From positions 1 through 13,027 of the forward strand of contig DWYO01000325.1 in the NCBI GenBank assembly GCA_019118725.1: 13,027 nucleotides of DNA. Direction: 5' to 3'. The translations under genes were made by a program, and so were the position numbers. The DNA comes from Candidatus Parabacteroides intestinavium (GTDB lineage: Bacteria; Bacteroidota; Bacteroidia; Bacteroidales; Tannerellaceae). The notes beneath the pieces were generated by a model. The model saw nothing but the letters and a program-made list of their open reading frames with translations, did no database searches and was not told the DNA's origin. Numbering within the stretch: the first letter of the stretch is position 1; each line of letters opens with the position of its first letter. This document shows positions 6,771 through 12,927 of this stretch, piece by piece.

Positions 6771-7783
6771 GACAACGCAAGGTATTAATAACGGGAGCCA
6801 GTGGATTTATCGGAGGATTCTTGACGGACGAAGCGCTAAAACGGGGGTATGAGGTTTGGGCCGGAGTCCGTTCGCAGAGCAGCCGTACCCACCTGCAAGA
6901 TGAGCGTATCCGTTTTATACAATTGAACTATAAAGATGAGGAGGCTCTGAAAAAGCAGTTGGCGGATTTTGCCGAGAAAGAGGGGGGCTGGGATTATGTG
7001 ATTCATAATGCCGGATTGACCAAGACCTTGGACAAGGCGAATTTTTTTGAGGTCAATGCGGAAAATACGCGTCGTTTCCTGCATGCGCTGGCCGCACAAT
7101 GCCAGCCCGGTAAGTTTTTGTTGATGAGTAGCCTGAGTAGTTTTGGACAAGGAGATGAAAAGAACTTTACCCCCATTCACCTGAGCGATCCGCAACGTCC
7201 GAACACGGCATACGGGGAGAGTAAGCTACAGGCCGAGAATTATGTACGTCAGCAGCAGGTCATTCCTTACGTGATTCTTCGTCCAACGGGAGTTTATGGA
7301 CCCGGTGAGCGGGATTATTTTTTGGAAATACAGAGCATTCAATCCGGATTTGATATAGCCATAGGGCATATTCCGCAACGGATTACGTTTATCTATGTAA
7401 AAGATTTGGCCAGGGTGGCTTTTGACGCTTTGGAAAAAGAGGAAATCCGTAACCGGGAATATTTTGTCGCGGATGGCGATGTACATACCGATGCTTCGTT
7501 CGCCCGGCTGATTCAGGAGATTTTGGGGAAAAAGCACGTTTTCCGTGCACGTGTTCCTTTATCTTTGGCGCATATCGGGTGCCTGGTCTCAGAAAAAATA
7601 GGAAAGTGGATGCATAAAAGCATGACCCTGAATAGTGATAAGTATCAGATCCTAAAACAACGCAATTGGATTTGCGATATCACTCCGTTGCAGAAAGATC
7701 TAGACTTTCATGCCGAATATACGCTTCGTAGAGGTTTGGAAGAAAGCATAGCGTGGTATAAAAAAGAAAAATGGCTAAAGTAG
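6767..7783 (+). CDS. NAD(P)-dependent epimerase/dehydratase (extended SDR)
   Basis: 338 aa. The N-terminal Rossmann fold has the nucleotide-binding motif TGASGFIGG (9-17). The active site has SSLSS (121-125), the catalytic pair Y149 and K153 in AYGESK, and the extended-SDR block RPTGVYGPGERD (172-183). These features define a sugar-nucleotide epimerase/dehydratase-like enzyme; related Bacteroidetes proteins are annotated only generally, and the substrate cannot be told from the sequence. The start overlaps the preceding stop as ATGA (6767-6770). It is the last gene of the operon that begins with the metal-binding lipoprotein, with the stop inside a hairpin of the terminator region. No obvious metabolic link to metal transport is seen. 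Confidence 0.9.
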   Translation: MRQRKVLITGASGFIGGFLTDEALKRGYEVWAGVRSQSSRTHLQDERIRFIQLNYKDEEALKKQLADFAEKEGGWDYVIHNAGLTKTLDKANFFEVNAENTRRFLHALAAQCQPGKFLLMSSLSSFGQGDEKNFTPIHLSDPQRPNTAYGESKLQAENYVRQQQVIPYVILRPTGVYGPGERDYFLEIQSIQSGFDIAIGHIPQRITFIYVKDLARVAFDALEKEEIRNREYFVADGDVHTDASFARLIQEILGKKHVFRARVPLSLAHIGCLVSEKIGKWMHKSMTLNSDKYQILKQRNWICDITPLQKDLDFHAEYTLRRGLEESIAWYKKEKWLK

Positions 7784-7787
7784 CCAT
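7760..7787 (-). terminator. Intrinsic terminator of the rel gene
   Basis: On the minus strand ATGGCTA, a 3-nt loop and TAGCCAT (7787-7771) form a perfect 7-bp hairpin, followed directly by T5-C-T6 (7770-7760). This is a classical Rho-independent terminator. It lies about 17 nt after the rel stop and overlaps the end of the convergent SDR gene. Confidence 0.8.
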
Positions 7788-7825
7788 TGTATCTCGTGTG
7801 GCCTTAATCGGCTACACGGGATACA
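7788..7825. terminator. 16-bp hairpin between convergent SDR and rel genes
   Basis: The arms 7788-7803 and 7810-7825 pair over 16 bp, with two G-U pairs in the plus-strand RNA and a 6-nt loop. It starts 4 nt after the SDR stop and probably terminates that operon, although the T content after it is low. The rel stop codon (7804-7806) lies in the loop, so the last rel codons form one arm. Confidence 0.65.
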
Positions 7826-10098
7826 GATTGGATATTCTTGATTTTGGATAACCTGACGCAAAGCTTCTGAATGTCTTCTACGTCATGTACCTTTATCTTG
7901 ATTTGTCCTTTAAATACGCCATCTTTTGCTTCAATCAACAGGCGGATGATATACACGTTGAATTCTTCGGAGATAACATCTATGATTTCGTGCAGAACAC
8001 CCAACGAGTCGATACCCCGGACCTCCAGAGTCGCCTCGAAATAGGTGGATTGGTGACCGCTCCATACCGTATTCAGGATGCGTTCGCCAAAACTGCTCTT
8101 CAGGCGCATGGCTATCGGACAGGAACGTTTATGCACAATTACGGTTCCGTCATCATTGATGAATCCTAACGATTCGTCTCCCGGAATCGGTTTGCAACAA
8201 TCGGCAATCACATAGTTGCGTTCAAATTCCTCCTCTTTCAAAACGTAAGGTTTCTTCTTGTCATATACTGGCTTGGGTTTCTCTTCGGCCTCCTGTTCTT
8301 TCGAATCCGATTTCGATTTGGTGGCCATGCGCAACGCTTGTTTGACATACTTGAACAGGACATTGTCGTTTTTCCCTTTCAGGATCTTTTGGATGTTGTC
8401 TGATAAGACCACTTCTCCCTTCTCTACCGAATAGTAAAGATCGTCCCGTTTGTTGAATCCGTAATACATGGCTAACTTGTCCAAGTTCTGTGGGGAGGCT
8501 TCCAAATTGGCTTTCTGAAAAGCTTCCAACACTTTGGTTTCTCCTTCTTTGACCGTATCTTTGCGCAGACGCCGGATTATGGCAGCGATTTTTGTGCGGG
8601 CGCGTGCCGTTGTAACGAAGTTCAGCCACTCGGGTTGAGGGGTTTGTGAACGGGAGGTCAGTACTTCGACTTGGTCTCCGCTGGCTAATTTGTGACTTAA
8701 TGGCACCAGCCGGTGATTTACTTTGGCTCCGATACATTTATTTCCCACATCCGAGTGCAAGGCGTAAGCAAAGTCAAGTGCCGTTGCCCCTTGAGGAAGC
8801 GTCTTGATGTCTCCTTTCGGGGTAAAGACAAAGATTTCGGATGAGAACAGGTTCAGTTTGATGGTATCCAGGAAATCCAGTGCATTCGGATCCGGATTCT
8901 CCAGTATCTCTTGGATGGTCTGAATCCATTTGTCCAGCTCGGTGTCTTCTTCCACATGGTGTTCCTTGTATTTCCAGTGGGCGGCAAATCCCTTCTCGGC
9001 AATATCGTCCATACGCCGGCTACGGATTTGGATTTCCACCCATTGTCCGTCCGGTCCCATTACGGTAACATGTAGCGCCTGATAACCGTTGGCTTTCGGG
9101 CGACTCACCCAGTCGCGGATCCGGTCCGGACGGATGCGGTAAATATCCGTTATGGCCGAATAGATGTCCCAACATTGATTCTTTTCGTCTACACCGGGGA
9201 GCGGATCAAAGATGATACGTACGGCATAGATGTCATAAATATCCTCGAACGGAACCTTTTTGGCTTCCATTTTATTCCAAATCGAATAGACCGATTTGAC
9301 ACGAGCTTTCATTTCATAATGAAGCCCCATCGCCTGCAACTTGGCATCAACCGGTTCGGCAAAATGCTGGAACAGACGTTCGCGTATCGGAGCTGTAGCT
9401 TCCAGCTTCTTCGTAATCGCCTCGTATTCTTGCGGGTGTTCATACTTGAAACTCAAGTCCTCCAATTCGGTCTTAATAGAGAATAGTCCCAAACGATGAG
9501 CCAGCGGCGCATACAGATAGAGCGTTTCGCCTGCTATCTTGAACTGTTTGGCAGGAAGCATCGAACCCAAAGTACGCATATTGTGCAGGCGATCGGCTAT
9601 CTTTATCAGAATGACACGGATATCATCGCTCATGGTCAGAAGCAGCTTCCGGAAATTTTCGGCCTGCGCTGAGGCCTGTTCGCCGAAGATTCCTCCGGCA
9701 ATCTTGGTCAGTCCGTCAACAATTTGTGCAATTTTGTCTCCGAACATATTGCGTATGTCCTCTACCGTATATTCGGTATCCTCCACGACATCGTGCAGTA
9801 ATGCCGAGCAGATGGAGGTCGAACCTAATCCCATTTCGCTACAAACAATCTTGGCCACCGCAATGGGGTGCATGATGTAAGGTTCGCCGGAACGGCGTTT
9901 TACCCCATCGTGTGCTTGTTTGGCAAAATAGAATGCTTTGGTGATGCGTTCCACTTTGCGGCGATGATTTGAATTCAAGTAATCGTTCAGCAAATCGTTG
10001 AATGCGTCCTGAATCATCTTCTCGTCCGGTGATAGCGCGGGGGCATTTTGTCCCGGTTGCTGATTTATTGTGTTTTGTTTATCATTTGTATCTTCCAT
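7804..10098 (-). CDS. rel: Bifunctional (p)ppGpp synthetase/hydrolase, RelA/SpoT family
   Basis: 764 aa from ATG at 10098, full length for a long RSH enzyme. HD hydrolase domain: H77, H102-D103 in LLHDVVEDT and D169 in ADRLHN are intact, so (p)ppGpp hydrolysis is expected. Synthetase domain (about 258-380): YAVRIIF, RIRD (326-329, like the RxKD of bifunctional enzymes), SRPKANGYQALH (332-343) and EIQIRS (355-360). Next come TGS (about 419-481), a helical region, a Lys/Glu-rich linker (593-622), the conserved Cys region ADCCKPIPGD (632-641) with HKRSCP (656-661), and a C-terminal ACT domain (about 683-764). The enzyme controls the stringent response with the ribosome. The frame is open to 10131, but that Met overlaps the -7 element, and AGGAGG is placed 8 nt before the 10098 ATG. 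It converges on the SDR gene. Confidence 0.96.
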   Translation of the reverse strand: MEDTNDKQNTINQQPGQNAPALSPDEKMIQDAFNDLLNDYLNSNHRRKVERITKAFYFAKQAHDGVKRRSGEPYIMHPIAVAKIVCSEMGLGSTSICSALLHDVVEDTEYTVEDIRNMFGDKIAQIVDGLTKIAGGIFGEQASAQAENFRKLLLTMSDDIRVILIKIADRLHNMRTLGSMLPAKQFKIAGETLYLYAPLAHRLGLFSIKTELEDLSFKYEHPQEYEAITKKLEATAPIRERLFQHFAEPVDAKLQAMGLHYEMKARVKSVYSIWNKMEAKKVPFEDIYDIYAVRIIFDPLPGVDEKNQCWDIYSAITDIYRIRPDRIRDWVSRPKANGYQALHVTVMGPDGQWVEIQIRSRRMDDIAEKGFAAHWKYKEHHVEEDTELDKWIQTIQEILENPDPNALDFLDTIKLNLFSSEIFVFTPKGDIKTLPQGATALDFAYALHSDVGNKCIGAKVNHRLVPLSHKLASGDQVEVLTSRSQTPQPEWLNFVTTARARTKIAAIIRRLRKDTVKEGETKVLEAFQKANLEASPQNLDKLAMYYGFNKRDDLYYSVEKGEVVLSDNIQKILKGKNDNVLFKYVKQALRMATKSKSDSKEQEAEEKPKPVYDKKKPYVLKEEEFERNYVIADCCKPIPGDESLGFINDDGTVIVHKRSCPIAMRLKSSFGERILNTVWSGHQSTYFEATLEVRGIDSLGVLHEIIDVISEEFNVYIIRLLIEAKDGVFKGQIKIKVHDVEDIQKLCVRLSKIKNIQSVSRVAD

Positions 10099-10106
10099 AG
10101 CGCGAA

Positions 10107-10112
10107 CCTCCT
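10107..10112 (-). promoter_or_regulatory. Shine-Dalgarno sequence deciding the rel start
   Basis: AGGAGG on the minus strand stands 8 nt before ATG at 10098. A strong Shine-Dalgarno is unusual in Bacteroidetes and supports this start over the in-frame Met codons at 10131 and 10116. Confidence 0.7.
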
Positions 10113-10128
10113 GCATTAGTGTACAGCA

Positions 10129-10136
10129 CAAATGTA
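10129..10136 (-). promoter_or_regulatory. Candidate -7 element of the rel promoter
   Basis: TACATTTG on the minus strand matches TAnnTTTG. The start of transcription would be near 10123, giving a leader of about 25 nt that includes the AGGAGG. No clear TTG is seen at -33, so the promoter may be weak or activator-dependent. Confidence 0.5.
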
Positions 10137-10419
10137 ATAAATATTTGAAAAGCCCCCATTAATCATGACGAAAATTTGTAACAATTTCTTTAAAAAAATC
10201 AGTTTAATCCCTATATACGCGGAATTATAGGGGATATTTGTGAAAAGGGAACGACTATTTTTAGGGCATAACCGTTATTTCCCGGGGGAAATTTATGCCT
10301 GTGTTCCCCGGAAAATATGCCTATCTTTGTCGATGAATATGCCTATCTTTCCATCCGATTATAGGCATCTTTTTCCCGGCTTGGCCAATCATTTAACCTA
10401 AAGATAACATAGCGATAAC
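10137..10419. other. Intergenic region between rel and the tandem membrane protein genes, no gene
   Basis: I see no coding sequence here. The stretch holds a small dyad CCCTATA (10209-10215)/TATAGGG (10226-10232). It also holds a nested palindrome: outer GGCATAA (10265-10271)/TTATGCC (10293-10299), inner ATTTCCC (10277-10283)/GGGAAAT (10286-10292). Beyond these it contains the 22-bp-period repeat array at 10294-10368. A 60-codon reading frame on the minus strand (10525-10343) covers this array and has no gene-like features. Confidence 0.7.
10294..10368 (+). repeat. Direct repeat array, 22-bp period, with a terminal inverted copy
   Basis: TATGCCT begins at 10294, 10316 and 10338, each exactly 22 bp apart. 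The last two copies share the longer word AATATGCCTATCTTT (10314-10328 and 10336-10350). An inverted copy ATAGGCAT lies at 10361-10368 and could pair with ATGCCTAT (10339-10346), followed by T5 (10370-10374). Spacing of about two helical turns and location upstream of a strong promoter suggest a cooperative protein-binding array. The copy at 10322-10329 also reads TATCTTTG, a -7 element. Confidence 0.75.
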
Positions 10420-10449
10420 TTTGTGGGGCGGCAGGCCGGTGTATCTTTG
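10420..10449 (+). promoter_or_regulatory. Promoter of the tandem membrane protein genes
   Basis: TTTG (10420-10423), an 18-nt spacer and TATCTTTG (10442-10449) match the Bacteroidetes promoter consensus at every defined position. Transcription would start near 10455. AAGGAG follows at 10464-10469, 9 nt before the ATG at 10479. Confidence 0.8.
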
Positions 10450-10478
10450 CGGTATAAAAATTGAAGGAGAAATGAAAA

Positions 10479-11010
10479 ATGGAAAATGAGATGTCTGTTT
10501 CAAAGAATGTAGAACTCCGGATCAAAGGAGGTTCGGTGTATTTTTTTTGTCGGTCTGGCGATATGCATCGGCGTGATACTTTCGTATGAGTATGTTTGGG
10601 GGGATTTTACGTATAAGTTCCCATTAAAAGGACTTTGGGGGGCTCTTGCATCTGTACTGATTTATTATCTGGTTCAGTATCTGTTTACGTGGGTTTACAT
10701 CCGTGATCAGAGTGCATATCGTTGGACCAGGCAATTGGATTGCCTTTGGTTAAAGCCGATTACACTCAAGCAATACCGGGTCAACAAGATGGCTCCGTTT
10801 GTTTTATTGGGCTATTTGCCTTTGTTTTTCGGCTTTTGTAGCGGATATCCCGCATTGTTCAGTTGCGGATTGTTATATTCAACACTTAGTGTGATTATGA
10901 TTTCACGGTTATGGCAATTACGTTCCTTTAAGAACCGGGATTTAATCTGTAACAAAGAGGGAGAAAAAGAAATATTCATTATTCAACGATTGGGTTATGG
11001 AAACAAATGA
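10479..11010 (+). pseudogene. DUF3267-like membrane protein, first of a tandem pair, frameshifted in a T8 tract
   Basis: Behind a strong promoter and AAGGAG, ATG at 10479 opens MENEMSVSKNVELRIKGG, but this frame stops at 10589 after 36 codons. The rest of the protein continues in another frame from 10549 to 11010. The frames join at eight T (10541-10548): removing one T gives a continuous 176-aa protein in which YFFVGLAICIGVILSY forms the first membrane helix. The joined protein aligns along its length with the next gene, sharing KPxxLKxYRV, LLGxLPxxxGFCxG and LWxLRxF. Without the shift, translation could only start at GTG 10573, losing half of the first helix. It has about four membrane helices. 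Family placement rests on resemblance to DUF3267 and is uncertain; the HExxH-like site of that family is absent. A sequencing error, a true mutation, phase variation or slippage are all possible. Confidence 0.7.
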
Positions 11011-11602
11011 TTTAAAAACAAATTCAGTTAATCCTTCATCGGGATTGGTGCAATTGAGTCCGGTGCGTCTGAATATCGTCGGATTCTTGATTCTGCTCTT
11101 TGTCCTATTAATGGGCATTATTGCTTTCAACTTTGTCTGGGCCCAACCTAACGATACGTATAGTGCCGGTTACAACACGGGCTACAAACTCGGATTGTTG
11201 GCGAAGATGCTCATCAAGGAAAAAGGATCTTTTTGGCTGATTGTCTGGTTGGTGATTCATTTGGCCCTGCAATATGGTTTGTTTTATATTTTCTCTAAGC
11301 GGGATTATCGGTCCATTCATTTCGCTTCCAACTGGGTCGGCTTTGGTTGGGTTATCAGAAAACCGATGGCGTTGAAATATTATCGGGTAACATTGGTAAT
11401 ACCTTCGTTGTTGTTGGGCTGGCTGCCCGCCTTGCATGGTTTTTGCACCGGAAGCTTCGGTTGGTTTGCGCTGGGCCTGTGGGGGATAGCCTGTGCTTTT
11501 CTCGATTATTATTTTCTTTGGAGACTACGTCCGTTTAATGATGAGGATAAAATTGTGAATGTGAAGCAGAACTTTGCAATTCAGATTATTAAGAATAGCT
11601 GA
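10997..11602 (+). CDS. DUF3267-like membrane protein, second of a tandem pair
   Basis: 201 aa. It has four hydrophobic helices, at about 26-48, 79-99, 132-149 and 154-175, with a polar N-terminus and a soluble tail. Paralogue of the preceding gene: RKPMALKYYRV (121-131), LLLGWLPALHGFCTG (138-152) and LWRLRPFNDEDKIVN (174-188) have clear counterparts there. The order helix, His-containing helix, KP-x-YR block, P-LL helix and D-x-Y helix resembles the DUF3267 (putative zincin) membrane family. Where such proteins have HExxH, this one has HLALQ (88-92), so it would not be an active metalloprotease; D170 in FLDYYF is kept. The start overlaps the upstream stop by 14 nt, so the two are co-transcribed and probably coupled. 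Function is unknown; the family call is moderate, the gene itself is clear. Confidence 0.75.
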   Translation: METNDLKTNSVNPSSGLVQLSPVRLNIVGFLILLFVLLMGIIAFNFVWAQPNDTYSAGYNTGYKLGLLAKMLIKEKGSFWLIVWLVIHLALQYGLFYIFSKRDYRSIHFASNWVGFGWVIRKPMALKYYRVTLVIPSLLLGWLPALHGFCTGSFGWFALGLWGIACAFLDYYFLWRLRPFNDEDKIVNVKQNFAIQIIKNS

Positions 11603-11620
11603 CGGTATCTTCAAATAAAC

Positions 11621-11658
11621 GTAATATAGGTAATCTTATCTGTAATATAGGTAATCTT
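11621..11658 (+). repeat. 17-bp direct repeat with 21-bp period before the DUF362 gene
   Basis: GTAATATAGGTAATCTT occurs at 11621-11637 and 11642-11658. Each copy contains GTAAT twice, so four GTAAT half-sites begin at 11621, 11630, 11642 and 11651. The second copy covers the position where a -33 element would be for the -7 at 11677, as expected for an activator or response-regulator binding site. Confidence 0.7.
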
Positions 11659-11664
11659 TTTAGG

Positions 11665-11708
11665 CTATTTACAAATTATTTTTGTTGCATGATTGAGTTT
11701 GTAAATAG
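11665..11708. promoter_or_regulatory. Perfect 11-bp inverted repeat around a -7 element
   Basis: CTATTTACAAA (11665-11675) and TTTGTAAATAG (11698-11708) are perfect inverted repeats separated by 22 nt. Between them is TATTTTTG (11677-11684), a match to TAnnTTTG, with a predicted start of transcription near 11690. No standard -33 element is seen, so the promoter is probably regulated. Confidence 0.55.
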
Positions 11709-11711
11709 TTA

Positions 11712-12719
11712 ATGCGTATGGAAAGAAAGATGAATAGACGGAGTTGGATGAAGACTTCGTTTGCAGCTATTGCTTCTTTTGCCGCCGCAAAAAGCTTTCC
11801 GGTTTTGGCTCATACGGACGGAATCCAAGTGGCAAAGGCATCGAAAGTGTATATGACGAAGGAAATATCACCGGAAAGTCTGGTGAAAATCTATGAAGCT
11901 TTGGGCCGTAAAGCTGCAGGACGGGTTGCCGTCAAGATCAGTACCGGTGAACCGGGCGGGCATAATTTCCTGCAACCCTCTTTAATTAAGAATTTGGTAA
12001 AAGAGGTCAATGGCACGATCGTGGAATGTAATACAGCGTATGCCGGCCGTCGTATGACTACAGAGGAGCATTTGAAAGCGGCACGCGAGCATGGTTTCTT
12101 TGATATTGCGAACGTTGATATTATGGATAGTGAAGGCGATATGAAGATTCCGGTACGTGATAAGAAACATTTGCAATATAATGTGGTAGGATCTCACCTG
12201 AAGAATTACGATTTTATGATTAATTTGGCTCACTTTAAGGGGCATGCGATGGGCGGATTCGGAGGAGTGCTGAAGAATCAGTCGATTGGAGTAGCTTCTT
12301 CTCACGGTAAGGCTTATATTCATACCGCCGGAAAGACGGAACAGCCTTCCGAATTATGGAATAATCTGCCCGAGCAGGACGCTTTCCTGGAATCTATGGC
12401 TGCTTCAGCCCAAGCTGTGGCGGATTATTTCGGAGATAGGATTCTATACATCAATGTGATGAATAATATATCTATTGATTGTGATTGTGACTCGCATCCG
12501 CATGATCCGGAATTGCAAGATATCGGAATATTGGCTTCAACCGATCCGGTAGCGCTGGATGAGGCTTGCCTGAATTTGATCTATGCGATTAAACCAACGG
12601 AAGGAAATAATAATCAGCCTTTGGTTGATCGAATCAATAAGCTGCACGGACGTCATACGGTGGATTATGCCGAGCAGATCGGATTGGGAAGTAAGACGTA
12701 TGAAATCGTGAACATATAG
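11712..12719 (+). CDS. DUF362-domain protein with a Tat signal peptide
   Basis: 335 aa. A twin-arginine signal is seen in NRRSWMKTSFAAIASFAAA (8-26), with probable cleavage after VLA (33), so the protein should be exported folded, as for cofactor-carrying proteins. The DUF362 domain fills the rest: VAVKISTGEPGG (72-83), NLAHFKGHAMGGFGGVLKNQ (171-190), DCDCDSHPHDPEL (256-268) and DIGILASTDPVALDEA (270-285) are its typical blocks. The C257/C259 pair with nearby His residues is a plausible metal site. There is no 4Fe-4S ferredoxin domain, which many other DUF362 proteins carry. The start at 11712 is used; ATG 11730 (MNRRSW) would give a more standard Tat n-region and has GGAAAGAAAG upstream. It is monocistronic. 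Function is unknown. Confidence 0.9.
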   Translation: MRMERKMNRRSWMKTSFAAIASFAAAKSFPVLAHTDGIQVAKASKVYMTKEISPESLVKIYEALGRKAAGRVAVKISTGEPGGHNFLQPSLIKNLVKEVNGTIVECNTAYAGRRMTTEEHLKAAREHGFFDIANVDIMDSEGDMKIPVRDKKHLQYNVVGSHLKNYDFMINLAHFKGHAMGGFGGVLKNQSIGVASSHGKAYIHTAGKTEQPSELWNNLPEQDAFLESMAASAQAVADYFGDRILYINVMNNISIDCDCDSHPHDPELQDIGILASTDPVALDEACLNLIYAIKPTEGNNNQPLVDRINKLHGRHTVDYAEQIGLGSKTYEIVNI

Positions 12720-12745
12720 CACTATTAAACCATACACTCCCTTAA

Positions 12746-12864
12746 GGTGTGTCAGAATGGGGAAGATCCAAGCGTTGAGGGTGAGGGCAAAGGAGTTTAC
12801 ACCTGTAAATGACTGTAGCCCTCATCCCGAAAGCGATGAAGCAGATCGCCCCTGATGACACACC
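12746..12864. other. Structured 119-nt element: non-coding RNA or palindromic dispersed repeat
   Basis: GGTGTGTCA (12746-12754) and TGACACACC (12856-12864) form a 9-bp closing stem. Inside are GGGG-AA-GATC (12759-12768) with GATC-G-CCCC (12844-12852), GGG-TGAGGGC (12779-12788) with GCCCTCA-T-CCC (12818-12828), and an apical TTTACA-CC-TGTAAA (12796-12809). A T-rich run (12868-12876) follows on the plus strand, so it could also end the DUF362 transcript. I see no riboswitch, tRNA, SRP or tmRNA signature. The absence of a promoter in the 26 nt before it favours a terminator-like or mobile palindromic repeat over an independent RNA gene. Confidence 0.55.
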
Positions 12865-12897
12865 ATCTTTCTTTTTATCAGTCTTTGCTTTTATTTA

Positions 12898-12924
12898 ACC
12901 CAAATCGGTCATTAGACTTTGGGT
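12898..12924. repeat. Small hairpin between the two structured elements
   Basis: ACCCAAA (12898-12904) pairs with TTTGGGT (12918-12924), and an inner GTC pairs with GAC around ATTA. It stands 4 nt before the long palindrome and may belong to it. Confidence 0.5.
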
Positions 12925-12927
12925 AGA

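Noticed and set aside
10099..10131. Longer start of the Rel enzyme (11 extra residues)
   Set aside because: The Met at 10131 overlaps the candidate -7 element, and AGGAGG stands at proper distance from the ATG at 10098.
10294..10368. CRISPR array
   Set aside because: Repeats are only 7-15 bp with spacers of 7-15 bp and at most three copies; no cas gene is nearby.
10294..10368. Plasmid replication origin with iterons
   Set aside because: No Rep-type initiator gene is in the window, and the neighbours are chromosomal housekeeping genes.
10343..10525. 60-codon reading frame on the minus strand
   Set aside because: It runs through the repeat array and antisense to the promoter and first codons of the membrane protein gene; no gene-like features.
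11665..11708. Invertible (phase-variable) promoter
   Set aside because: The arms are only 11 bp and 22 nt apart, too short for known invertase-type switches, and no recombinase gene is in the window.
12742..12825. 27-codon reading frame on the minus strand inside the 119-nt element
   Set aside because: It lies wholly in paired structure, has no start signals, and is best explained as a by-product of the palindromic element.
12746..12864. Known riboswitch (cobalamin, TPP, SAM) or SRP RNA
   Set aside because: The conserved boxes of these families are not visible, and no downstream gene is present within the window for a riboswitch to control.
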